Source: Marinobacterium jannaschii DSM 6295
Lineage (GTDB): Bacteria > Pseudomonadota > Gammaproteobacteria > Pseudomonadales > Balneatricaceae
Direction: 5' to 3'
Assembly (NCBI RefSeq): GCF_000620085.1
Contig: NZ_JHVJ01000007.1
Span: forward strand, 186,001 to 250,000
Length of the DNA stretch: 64,000 nt
Part shown: positions 56,839-64,000 of the stretch, piece by piece
How positions within the stretch are numbered: position 1 is the first letter of the stretch
How the letters are laid out: every line of letters begins with the position of its first letter
Position numbers and translations under genes: made by a program
Notes under the pieces: model-generated
Seen by the model: the letters and a program-made list of their open reading frames with translations, nothing else
What the model was told of the DNA's origin: nothing
Database searches by the model: none

Positions 56839-57920
56839 TCAGAGTCTGGAGAATCCTGAGCGACATCAGTGGCGTAGAGAGCACTTCCCTTATAACCCTC
56901 GTGCAGATGACGTAACAACACCATCACAACAGCTGCCACTGGCAACGCCAGTAGTACTCCAACAAACCCAAACAACTGGCCACCGGCCATAATTGCGAAA
57001 ATAACAGCGACCGGATGCAAACCAATCCGGTCCCCCACCAGCATCGGCGTAAGCACCATCCCTTCGAGCATCTGCCCGATAGCAAAGACGGCACCCACCC
57101 ATGCAAGGATAAAAGGATCGTGAAACTGCACGAAAGCAGCCACACTGGCGACACCGATACCAATAATAAAGCCCATATAGGGAACGATACTGGCAAGGCC
57201 CGCCAGCATACCAATCAACAGCGCGAGATCAAGCCCTACTATCCACAATCCAAGAGCATAGACAGTGCCAAGCGCCACCATGACCAGCAGCTGGCCTTTG
57301 ACAAAGGCGCCCAGCACCTCATCACATTCCCGCGCCCAGAGACTGACGCGAGGCTCGACATTAAGCGGCAACAAGCGTTTGATGCGCGCCATCATCAGAT
57401 CCCAGTCCCGCAACAGGTAAAAAGTCACAACCGGGATTAACACCATATTGGCAACCCAGCCGATCAGCGCCAGACCTGAAGCCGTTATATTCCGAGCAAG
57501 CTGCGCCATGATATTGCCGGTCTTTTCCCAGTCCCGCAGCACCAGCTCCTTAAAGTAGGCCAGATCAAAAGCCGCCGGGTCCACTCCGAGATTTACCTGC
57601 AACCAGGGCAAAAGTTGATTTTCGATCAACTGCAGCACAACAGGCACCTGTCGCAACATCACCTGTATCTGCTGCCCCAGCTTGGGCAAGAGAAGAAGAA
57701 TCAGCAACACGACGACAATGGTCATCAGCAGAAATACAACTGAAACGGCCATTGTCCTGCTGCAACGATGCTCTTCAAGCCAGTCCGCCATCGGATCAGC
57801 CAGATAAGCAAGCAACGCGCCCGCAAGAAAAGGCGTCAGAATCGGTGCCAGCAGGAACAGCACTCCTGCGGCGATCAGAGCAATAATCAGAAAAAACCAG
57901 CGCTGCGATTCGGTAATCAT
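56835..57920 (-). CDS. AI-2E family transporter (PerM-like), second copy
   Basis: A 361-residue inner-membrane protein with about eight helices, a paralogue of the protein at 24220-25290. Shared features are LAYLADPMADWLEEHR, VTFYLLRDWDLMMAR, MLAGLASIVPYMGFIIGIG and AGGQLFGFVGVLLALPVAAVVMVLLRHL. It is in the conserved operon DUF2066-AI-2E-hda, with 0 nt to the DUF2066 stop and a 4-nt overlap with hda. The substrate is unknown. Confidence 0.87.
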   Translation of the reverse strand: MITESQRWFFLIIALIAAGVLFLLAPILTPFLAGALLAYLADPMADWLEEHRCSRTMAVSVVFLLMTIVVVLLILLLLPKLGQQIQVMLRQVPVVLQLIENQLLPWLQVNLGVDPAAFDLAYFKELVLRDWEKTGNIMAQLARNITASGLALIGWVANMVLIPVVTFYLLRDWDLMMARIKRLLPLNVEPRVSLWARECDEVLGAFVKGQLLVMVALGTVYALGLWIVGLDLALLIGMLAGLASIVPYMGFIIGIGVASVAAFVQFHDPFILAWVGAVFAIGQMLEGMVLTPMLVGDRIGLHPVAVIFAIMAGGQLFGFVGVLLALPVAAVVMVLLRHLHEGYKGSALYATDVAQDSPDSE

Positions 57921-58976
57921 TTAACGGCGCCAGCTATAGGACAAACCCGCGACGGCATCCAGACCAGGCTCCGGCGCAAACCTTGGCTGCAATCCCATAG
58001 ACTGGGTGAGCTGATCCACCCCCCCATCGATGGACAGACGCAATACCAGTGAGTCCTGCGTAATAGAGGCCGGCACTGCCTGCTCGACAACCGGAATAGC
58101 TCTTATATATCCGAGAATCTCGGCATAGTCGGAGAGAGAATCCACGTTAGCAATCTGCAACCGTATCCCTTCATCAGCCTGCGCAGACGGCTCGCCACTC
58201 AAGCTGGCAAACAGTGAGTCAGCCGCTGTATCCACGACCTGCGCCAGTAGCTGTTTCAGCTCACCCCCGCTGGAGATACGCTGCTGCTCCTCCCCCCTGA
58301 CCAAGACCCACTCCGACTGCCAGCGGGTACCGGAACGCACCAGGCGCCCGGCCAACACCGCATCAGTGCGATAGCGACGGGAACCATCCTCCAGAGAATC
58401 TGCAAATAGTCCCCATACATCGGCCACTGGCAGAGCCTGCTGATCGGTTAGATCCAACAAGGGAAACTGTAGCGGCAGCCCACGACGCTGCGCCTCACTG
58501 CGCAACAAGCGATAAATTTCACTGCCCGGTGCAAGATAGTCTCTCGGCCCCTCATCCTGTACAGCAACCCAGATCATCAGGGTTGGCCGATTGACGCCCA
58601 ACGGCTTACGATCAGCCGCGGCGAGCAGGCTTCTGACGGCACGGGCATCATATTCCAACAACAGCCTGTATCCCCGGACTGCCTGCCCATTCTCATCCTT
58701 GACAACTTGCTGCGTCGGCGTAAAGCCAAACCGCTGCAGATAAACCCGGGAACGCTCGAGCTCCGCTATAACCTCTTCATGCTCCAGCAGCGCTCTGTCG
58801 CCCGACACTTTCAACAGCACCTGCGCCAGCCCCTGCTTCACATCCGACTCATCCGGCTGCCCTCCCTGCCCTGCAACCAACATCTCTGCGCTGTACAGTT
58901 TACCGACTCCGCCCGCTAACGCCGGGCCTGCAATAAGCACCAGCAATGCGAGCAAAACAATACGAACACTATCCAT
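57921..58976 (-). CDS. DUF2066-domain exported protein
   Basis: A 351-residue protein with a signal peptide (MDSVRIVLLALLVLIAGPALAGG). The DUF2066 domain includes GLAQVLLKVSGDRALLEHEEV, YRLLLEYDARAVRSLLAA and FPLLDLTDQQALPVADVWGLFADSLEDGSRRY. The frame stays open upstream to 59027, but ATG 58976 gives the signal peptide. Function is unknown. It is always found in this place, next to purM, in Pseudomonas-like gammaproteobacteria, and is divergent from purM. Confidence 0.88.
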   Translation of the reverse strand: MDSVRIVLLALLVLIAGPALAGGVGKLYSAEMLVAGQGGQPDESDVKQGLAQVLLKVSGDRALLEHEEVIAELERSRVYLQRFGFTPTQQVVKDENGQAVRGYRLLLEYDARAVRSLLAAADRKPLGVNRPTLMIWVAVQDEGPRDYLAPGSEIYRLLRSEAQRRGLPLQFPLLDLTDQQALPVADVWGLFADSLEDGSRRYRTDAVLAGRLVRSGTRWQSEWVLVRGEEQQRISSGGELKQLLAQVVDTAADSLFASLSGEPSAQADEGIRLQIANVDSLSDYAEILGYIRAIPVVEQAVPASITQDSLVLRLSIDGGVDQLTQSMGLQPRFAPEPGLDAVAGLSYSWRR

Positions 58977-59111
58977 GAAACGTCCTATGCAATCAGAGTA
59001 GCGGGAAATCGGGGTAAACTTTATCACAACATAGCCCGCCTACCATCAAGCTGTTAGAATACGCTCAAAATTTATTTCCTTTCTCAGCATGCAATTAAGG
59101 TTTAGTGCTCC

Positions 59112-60170
59112 ATGTCTACTGGTTCCGACAAAACTTCCCTGAGCTACAAAGACGCTGGCGTTGATATTGACGCAGGCAACGCCCTGGTTGAACGTATTAA
59201 AGGTGTCGCCAAACGCACAGCCCGCCCTGAAGTCATGGGTGGCCTGGGTGGTTTCGGCGCACTGTGCCGTATCCCTCAGGGTTATAAAAAGCCGATTCTG
59301 GTGACTGGCACCGACGGCGTAGGCACCAAGCTGGCGCTGGCGAAAGACCTGAACAAGCACGACACCATCGGTATCGATCTGGTAGCAATGTGCGTGAACG
59401 ACCTGGTAGTCGCGGGCGCAGAACCTCTGCAGTTCCTCGATTATTACGCCACAGGCAGCCTGAACGTTGATATGGCCGCCGACGTCGTTGCCGGCATCGG
59501 TGCGGGCTGCGAACTGGCTGGCGCCGCTCTGGTAGGGGGCGAAACTGCTGAGATGCCGGGCATGTACGACGGCGACGAGTACGATCTGGCCGGCTTCTGT
59601 GTCGGCATCGTTGAAGAAGACGAAATTATCGACGGCAGTGCCGTTAAGACCGGTGATACCCTGATCGGCCTGGCCTCTTCCGGCCCTCATTCCAACGGCT
59701 ACTCACTGATCCGTAAGATCATCGAAGTCAGTGATGCCGACCTGTCCCAGGACCTGGATGGCCGCCCACTGGGCGAAGCCCTGCTGGAGCCGACACGCAT
59801 CTACGTAAAATCCCTGCTGAAACTGATCAAAGAGAGCCAGGTTAACGCCCTCTCCCACATCACCGGCGGCGGTCTGCTGGAAAACATTCCACGCGTACTG
59901 CCAGACAACGCCAAAGCGGTGATTGACATCAACTCCTGGAAGATGCCGGCCGTTTTCGATTGGCTGCAGGCGCAGGGCAATGTTGACGGCCGTGAAATGT
60001 ACCGCACATTTAACTGCGGCGTAGGCATGATCATCGCAGTTCCGGCCGATAAAGCTGACGAAGCAATGAAGATGCTGTCCGAATCCGGCGAAGATGCCTG
60101 GGTAATCGGCCAGATCGAAGCCGCAGCCGAAGGTGAAGAACAGGTAGAACTGCGCGGTCTGGGAGCCTAA
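59112..60170 (+). CDS. purM: Phosphoribosylformylglycinamidine cyclo-ligase
   Basis: A 352-residue enzyme making aminoimidazole ribotide (AIR) from FGAM with ATP in purine synthesis. Signatures include [61 protein letters not shown] and [15 protein letters not shown]. The stop is 4 nt before purN. Confidence 0.97.
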   Translation: MSTGSDKTSLSYKDAGVDIDAGNALVERIKGVAKRTARPEVMGGLGGFGALCRIPQGYKKPILVTGTDGVGTKLALAKDLNKHDTIGIDLVAMCVNDLVVAGAEPLQFLDYYATGSLNVDMAADVVAGIGAGCELAGAALVGGETAEMPGMYDGDEYDLAGFCVGIVEEDEIIDGSAVKTGDTLIGLASSGPHSNGYSLIRKIIEVSDADLSQDLDGRPLGEALLEPTRIYVKSLLKLIKESQVNALSHITGGGLLENIPRVLPDNAKAVIDINSWKMPAVFDWLQAQGNVDGREMYRTFNCGVGMIIAVPADKADEAMKMLSESGEDAWVIGQIEAAAEGEEQVELRGLGA

Positions 60171-60174
60171 GGCG

Positions 60175-60822
60175 TTGCCAAAAAGCATTGTTGTACTGAT
60201 CTCCGGCAGCGGCTCAAACCTGCAGGCAATCATGGACAGCATCGATAGCGGCCGCATCAACGGCCGCATCAGTGCAGTTATCAGCAACAAGGATGGCGTT
60301 TTCGGATTGGAGCGCGCCCGCAACGCAGGCATCGCGACCGAAGTACTGGATCACAAGCAGTTTGACAGCCGCAAACAGTTCGACGCCGCCATGGCTGAAC
60401 TGATCGATAGCTATGCAGCAGATCTAGTCGTACTCGCCGGCTTCATGCGCATCCTGACCCCTGAATTTGTACGACACTTTCAGGGCCGCATGCTGAACAT
60501 CCATCCGTCCCTGCTACCCAAGTATAAAGGCCTGCACACCCATCAGCGCGCGCTGGAAGCGGGCGACAGCCAGCACGGCTGCACGGTACACTTCGTCACA
60601 GAAGAGCTCGACGGCGGCCCGCTTCTGGTTCAGGGTGCAGTCAGCATAGACCCGGATGATACAGAGGAAAGCCTGCAGCAGAAGGTTCACAAGGTTGAGC
60701 ATCAGATCTACCCTCTGGCGGTTGAATGGCTCTGCGCAGATCGCGCAAAGTGGACCAGTGAAGGTGTAATACTCGACGACAGCAACCTCGGCGAGCGAGG
60801 CTTTCAGTACCAACAGAATTGA
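60175..60822 (+). CDS. purN: Phosphoribosylglycinamide formyltransferase
   Basis: A 215-residue enzyme transferring a formyl group from 10-formyl-THF to GAR. It has LISGSGSNLQAI (substrate loop), AGFMRILTPEFV and the catalytic HPSLLPKYKGLHTHQRALEAGD (His, with Asp further on in GCTVHFVTEELDGGP). The start appears to be TTG at 60175, 4 nt after the purM stop. This places it in a purMN operon with translational coupling, and purM is normally first. Confidence 0.96.
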   Translation: MPKSIVVLISGSGSNLQAIMDSIDSGRINGRISAVISNKDGVFGLERARNAGIATEVLDHKQFDSRKQFDAAMAELIDSYAADLVVLAGFMRILTPEFVRHFQGRMLNIHPSLLPKYKGLHTHQRALEAGDSQHGCTVHFVTEELDGGPLLVQGAVSIDPDDTEESLQQKVHKVEHQIYPLAVEWLCADRAKWTSEGVILDDSNLGERGFQYQQN

Positions 60823-60831
60823 GGTAACCAC

Positions 60832-61569
60832 ATGATACGCACGATTAACCGTAAGCCGCCTCGCCATGCAGCCATCGCCCTAATCGTGCTTTCAGGCACC
60901 TCCGGGGTGATTGCAGCCGAGTCCGCTGCCAACACCCCACTTATCCCCCCTTACGTCGCCACGTTCAAGGCCGACAGCAAGGGCAGCATCTCAGCCAGCG
61001 GCACCACAACCCGCCAACTCAGTCAACTCAACAATCTCAGCTGGAAGCTCAGCTCAGAGTCTTCTGCCCTGTTCGCACGCATTGACGAGAACAGCACATT
61101 TACCCATAGCCAAAACCTGATAGCCCCCCATAGCTATTACTACAAACGCAAGGTATTGGGCAAAACCCGTGAGGCAGCCCTCAGCTTCGACTGGCAAAAA
61201 AACAGCGTCACCAACAACGTCGCCAACCAACCCTGGCAGATGCCGATCAGTGATGGCGTGCAGGACAAGCTCAGCTACCAGCTCCAGCTGCGACTTGACC
61301 TGATCAATGGCAAAGAGCTGCTGGAATATAAGGTTGCGGACGGCGGCCGACTTAAAGAGTATCGATTTGAGATCATAGGCAAGGAGCATATCGAAACTCC
61401 GGCCGGCAGCTTCGACAGTATCAAGGTCAGACGCCTGCACGACAGCAACGACAAGAAAACACTGATCTGGTTCGCCCCCTCGCTGAACTACCAGATGATT
61501 AAACTTTACCGCCAGACCAAGAAAGACAAGGCCTTTGCCCTGTCCCTGCAGACCCTCAAGACCCGCTGA
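60832..61569 (+). CDS. DUF3108 exported protein
   Basis: A 245-residue protein with a signal peptide (about residues 1-29, ending near VIAAES) and the DUF3108 beta-rich fold. Features include PPYVATFKADSKGSISASGTTTRQL, SYYYKRKVLGKTREAALSFDWQ, DGVQDKLSYQLQLRLDLINGK and LIWFAPSLNYQMIKLYRQTKKDKAFALSLQ. Function is unknown. It lies 9 nt after purN, which is its usual place in gammaproteobacteria. Confidence 0.88.
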   Translation: MIRTINRKPPRHAAIALIVLSGTSGVIAAESAANTPLIPPYVATFKADSKGSISASGTTTRQLSQLNNLSWKLSSESSALFARIDENSTFTHSQNLIAPHSYYYKRKVLGKTREAALSFDWQKNSVTNNVANQPWQMPISDGVQDKLSYQLQLRLDLINGKELLEYKVADGGRLKEYRFEIIGKEHIETPAGSFDSIKVRRLHDSNDKKTLIWFAPSLNYQMIKLYRQTKKDKAFALSLQTLKTR

Positions 61570-61578
61570 AGCACAAAC

Positions 61579-61618
61579 AAAAAAAAGGCGATGAGACAGC
61601 CGCCTCATCGCTTTTTTT
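61579..61618. terminator. Bidirectional terminator between DUF3108 and TRAP genes
   Basis: An 8-bp stem GCGATGAG/CTCATCGC (61588-61595 with 61604-61611) is flanked by nine A on the left and seven T on the right, between the convergent purMN-DUF3108 and dctPQM operons. Confidence 0.88.
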
Positions 61619-61639
61619 CTTCCTGACTTCCTTATTCAA

Positions 61640-62965
61640 TCAGGGCCCATACAACACCTCAGGCAACCAGAGCGTAATCTCCGGAAATGCAACCAACAAT
61701 CCAAGACCCAGCATCTGCAGCAGTATAAACGGTATGGCAGCCAGATAAAGGTCATAGATAGTTACCTCAGGCGGCGCTACCGATCGCATGTAAAAGAGGT
61801 TGTAGCCAAACGGCGGCGTCAGATAGGCCGACTGCATACTTACGATAAACAGCACCGCAAACCAGATCGTATCAAACCCCAGGGATTCCACGATCGGCAC
61901 AAACAATGGCACTGTAATAAAGACAATCGCAAAGTCATCCAGAAACATCCCCAGCACGAAATAGCACGCCAGCATAGCCAGAATAACCAGCATCGGCGAC
62001 AGCTCATTGTCCTCGATAATATCCTGCAGAACAAAGCCCGCATCCAGACCGATATACACCTTACTAAAGAAGATCGCCGCGAGGGTAATCCAGATCAGCA
62101 TCCCCATTAGCTTGGTAGTATCGAGCAGCACCCGCCGCATAAGATCAAATGTCAGCGTTCGATATATGGCAGCACAGATAATAGCGCCGAAAGCGCCGAT
62201 AGCCGAGGCCTTAGAAGGCGACGTAATACCCGAGATAATACAGAACAGCACTGTGGTGATCAGCGCTCCGGGCAAAATCAATGCCTTCAGAGAAATCAAC
62301 TTGCCTTTCCAGTCCACTTGCTCCGAATCAGAAATCGGCGGCGCCAGCGAAGGCTTGATACGACTGAGAATCAGGATATAGACAATATAGATACCCGCCA
62401 GCATTAACCCAGGCACTAGCCCAGCCGCAAACAGTTTTCCGACCGACTCCTTAGCCAGAAAAGCATAGAGGATCATCAGCACGCTCGGAGGGATCAGGAA
62501 GCCCAGCGCCCCGCCTGCCATGATCGTTCCGGTTGCCAGACGCTTATCATAACCACGCTTCAGCATCGCAGGCAGCGCAATCACACCGAGACTCACGGTT
62601 GCCGCACCGGAGACTCCCGCCATCGCTGCGATCAGGGCACAAATAATGATCGTTCCGATTCCCAAACCGCCGGGCACCTGCCCCATCAGCTTGTTAATCA
62701 TCTCAAACAGGTCATCCGTGATTCCGGATTTCTCCAGCATCAGACCCATAAATATAAACATTGGCAACGCGACAAGAAGGAAGTTATCCATCGCAGCGAA
62801 CGAACTGATCGTCAGCAGCTCAAGCGCTCCCGGCCCCCACAATGCGTACGCAAAACCAACACCAACCGTCAGGAGAGACCAGGCCAGCGGCGCCCCCATC
62901 ATCAGCATGGCGAACATCGCCCCGAACATCCCGAGGGTGACAATTAGCGGATCAAGTTCCGACAC
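61640..62965 (-). CDS. TRAP transporter large permease (DctM-like)
   Basis: A 441-residue inner-membrane protein with about 12-13 helices, the ion-coupled permease of a tripartite ATP-independent periplasmic transporter. Features include the DctM pattern FMGLMLEKSGITDDLFEMINKLMGQVPGGLGIGTIIICALIAAMAGVSGAATVSLGVIALPAMLKRGYD (shown by GVSGAATVSLGVIALPAM) and GFLIPPSVLMILYAFLAKESVGKLFAAGLVPG. It has the same orientation as dctQ (72 nt upstream) and dctP. The imported acid cannot be named from this gene. Confidence 0.92.
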   Translation of the reverse strand: MSELDPLIVTLGMFGAMFAMLMMGAPLAWSLLTVGVGFAYALWGPGALELLTISSFAAMDNFLLVALPMFIFMGLMLEKSGITDDLFEMINKLMGQVPGGLGIGTIIICALIAAMAGVSGAATVSLGVIALPAMLKRGYDKRLATGTIMAGGALGFLIPPSVLMILYAFLAKESVGKLFAAGLVPGLMLAGIYIVYILILSRIKPSLAPPISDSEQVDWKGKLISLKALILPGALITTVLFCIISGITSPSKASAIGAFGAIICAAIYRTLTFDLMRRVLLDTTKLMGMLIWITLAAIFFSKVYIGLDAGFVLQDIIEDNELSPMLVILAMLACYFVLGMFLDDFAIVFITVPLFVPIVESLGFDTIWFAVLFIVSMQSAYLTPPFGYNLFYMRSVAPPEVTIYDLYLAAIPFILLQMLGLGLLVAFPEITLWLPEVLYGP

Positions 62966-63037
62966 GTCATATACCTTTCTAATTCTTATCAGGAAACCCC
63001 GAAAGCGCCGCTTTCCCCTATCAGCGCATACGGGTTA

Positions 63038-63562
63038 TTACGAGCGGCCCTCTGCAGGCACAAGATTAAAAGCCACCTGGATATCCCTTACCAGATGGAC
63101 GAGGGTCTGCAACCAGATCAGCCCTACCGCCAGAGGAAGAATCGATTTAAACGGATAGATAGGCGGCGCCCAGGTACTCTTAGAAGACAACTCGCCCCTC
63201 TGCCAGGACTCAAGAGCAAACTCCACGGCCGCAAAAAAGAAGACACCGAACATAACCAGTACGATGCAGTTGGTCAGCACATCAAGTACCGCACGCCCCC
63301 GCACCGGAAACAGATGATAAACCACTTCGCTGCGCACATGCGCATGATGTTTATGGGTATAGACGCCACCCAGAATGCAGAAAGTACCATAGAGCATCGT
63401 GGTACTTTCATGCGCCCAGGAGGTCGGGCTTAAGAACAGATATCGCGCGGCAATTTCAAATAACAAAACGCCAATCATGACAAGGCACATCCAGGAGACG
63501 GCCTTGCCAATCATTTCGGATATCCCGTCCTGAATTTCAAGAAGTCGAGATATCCCGGCCAT
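63038..63562 (-). CDS. TRAP transporter small permease (DctQ-like)
   Basis: A 174-residue four-helix inner-membrane protein of the DctQ family. Features include MIGVLLFEIAARYLFLSPTSWAHESTTMLYGTFCILGGVYTHKHHAHVRSEV (shown by RYLFLSPTSWAHE and HKHHAHVRSEV). It links the binding protein to DctM. The start overlaps the dctP stop by one base, confirming the operon. Confidence 0.92.
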   Translation of the reverse strand: MAGISRLLEIQDGISEMIGKAVSWMCLVMIGVLLFEIAARYLFLSPTSWAHESTTMLYGTFCILGGVYTHKHHAHVRSEVVYHLFPVRGRAVLDVLTNCIVLVMFGVFFFAAVEFALESWQRGELSSKSTWAPPIYPFKSILPLAVGLIWLQTLVHLVRDIQVAFNLVPAEGRS

Positions 63563-64000
63563 TACGCTCTCCCGGTTGCTTTAGCAGCCGCTTCCAGGAT
63601 ACCGATAGCCTTTTTATTGCGATCAGATTTCGCCGCTTCCTCAGCCCAGATCACTTTAGCCGCATTACGCAGACGCGCAGAGTCCTCAGCACTCAGTGAG
63701 TTCAGCTCAAACAGACCGCTGTTACCGGCATCGATAGAACCGCTCACCATCCAGGTGTGCATCTTGCTTGCATGCTTGGCAAAAGAGGTTTCAATAATGG
63801 CGCGCTGATCATCAGTCATCGCTTTCCACTTGTCCATATTGATCAGCATCTGATCGGTATAACCCGGGCTCACCATATTCAGAGAAGTATAGTGCTTAGC
63901 CGCTTCATACAGCTTCATGGACATATACTCATTGGTACCGGCATAGATAACACCGTCGATCGCACCCGTACTCAGACCGATATACAGCTCGGACCCAGGC
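63562..64000 (-). CDS. TRAP transporter substrate-binding protein (DctP-like), partial
   Basis: The C-terminal part (about 145 residues) of a periplasmic TRAP binding protein; the gene runs off the right edge, so the N-terminus and signal peptide lie outside. The frame is open to base 64000 (IGLSTGAIDGVIYAGTNEYMSM). Features such as STGAIDGVIYAG, SMKLYEAAKHYTSLNM and AAKVIWAEEAAKSDRNKKA are family-typical. It is first of dctP-dctQ-dctM and determines the substrate, which cannot be read from this fragment. Confidence 0.88.
   Translation of the reverse strand, partial: PGSELYIGLSTGAIDGVIYAGTNEYMSMKLYEAAKHYTSLNMVSPGYTDQMLINMDKWKAMTDDQRAIIETSFAKHASKMHTWMVSGSIDAGNSGLFELNSLSAEDSARLRNAAKVIWAEEAAKSDRNKKAIGILEAAAKATGRA

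Overview
This window is a gene-dense stretch of bacterial chromosome with moderately high GC. It looks like a marine gammaproteobacterium of the Oceanospirillales type, close to the Amphritea/Neptunomonas/Marinobacterium group; that name is an inference from gene content and order. The synteny resembles Pseudomonas: aspS-yebC-ruvCAB-tolQRAB-pal-cpoB-queC-tRNA-Lys-nadA-bepA-tusA-like-perM-bcp-dapA-bamC, lon-hupB-ppiD, and hda/AI-2E/DUF2066 divergent from purMN. I see no rRNA, insertion sequence, prophage, CRISPR array or large genomic island. It is mostly core genome with a few accessory insertions.

Layout. 1-7.4 kb: the 3' part of mltD (murein lytic transglycosylase), a small membrane protein, and a yejABEF oligopeptide ABC importer. 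7.5-13.4 kb (minus strand): nfuA, lon with a sigma-32-type promoter, hupB, tRNA-Asp and ppiD. 13.5-21.1 kb: a MATE exporter, a CPA2 antiporter, a TrpD2/YbiB-like protein divergent from a lone cobS, then rlmD-rluA and a hydroxyacid dehydrogenase. 21.2-28.2 kb: dapA-bamC, bcp, two AI-2E/TusA genes, bepA and nadA. 28.4-41.4 kb (all minus): aspS, yebC, ruvC-TRIC-ruvAB, a DksA-like gene, tolQRAB, pal, cpoB, queC and two tandem tRNA-Lys genes. A zinc-ribbon gene lies upstream of aspS.

41.4-52 kb is the most accessory part. It holds a HIT-domain gene, a FemAB/DUF482 protein, two convergent NhaC-type antiporters, and a small Cys-rich gene behind tandem Fur-like boxes. That gene is divergent from an arsenate-resistance operon, arsR-GAPDH-arsJ. 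A DMT exporter and an XPB-like helicase follow. 52.2-64 kb: a four-gene tRNA array (Thr, Asn, Pro, Pro), tcdA, a zinc-ribbon protein, a pseudouridine synthase, an aromatic/aspartate aminotransferase, hda, AI-2E, DUF2066, purM-purN-DUF3108, and a TRAP transporter (dctM, dctQ, partial dctP) running off the right end.

No wholly new multi-gene system is evident. The best leads are the Fur-box-controlled Cys-rich gene beside the arsenate operon (46.5-47.0 kb), the C-rich structured leader of the NhaC gene (43.3-43.48 kb), a cation-channel gene inside the ruv operon, and a DksA-like gene where ybgC is expected.
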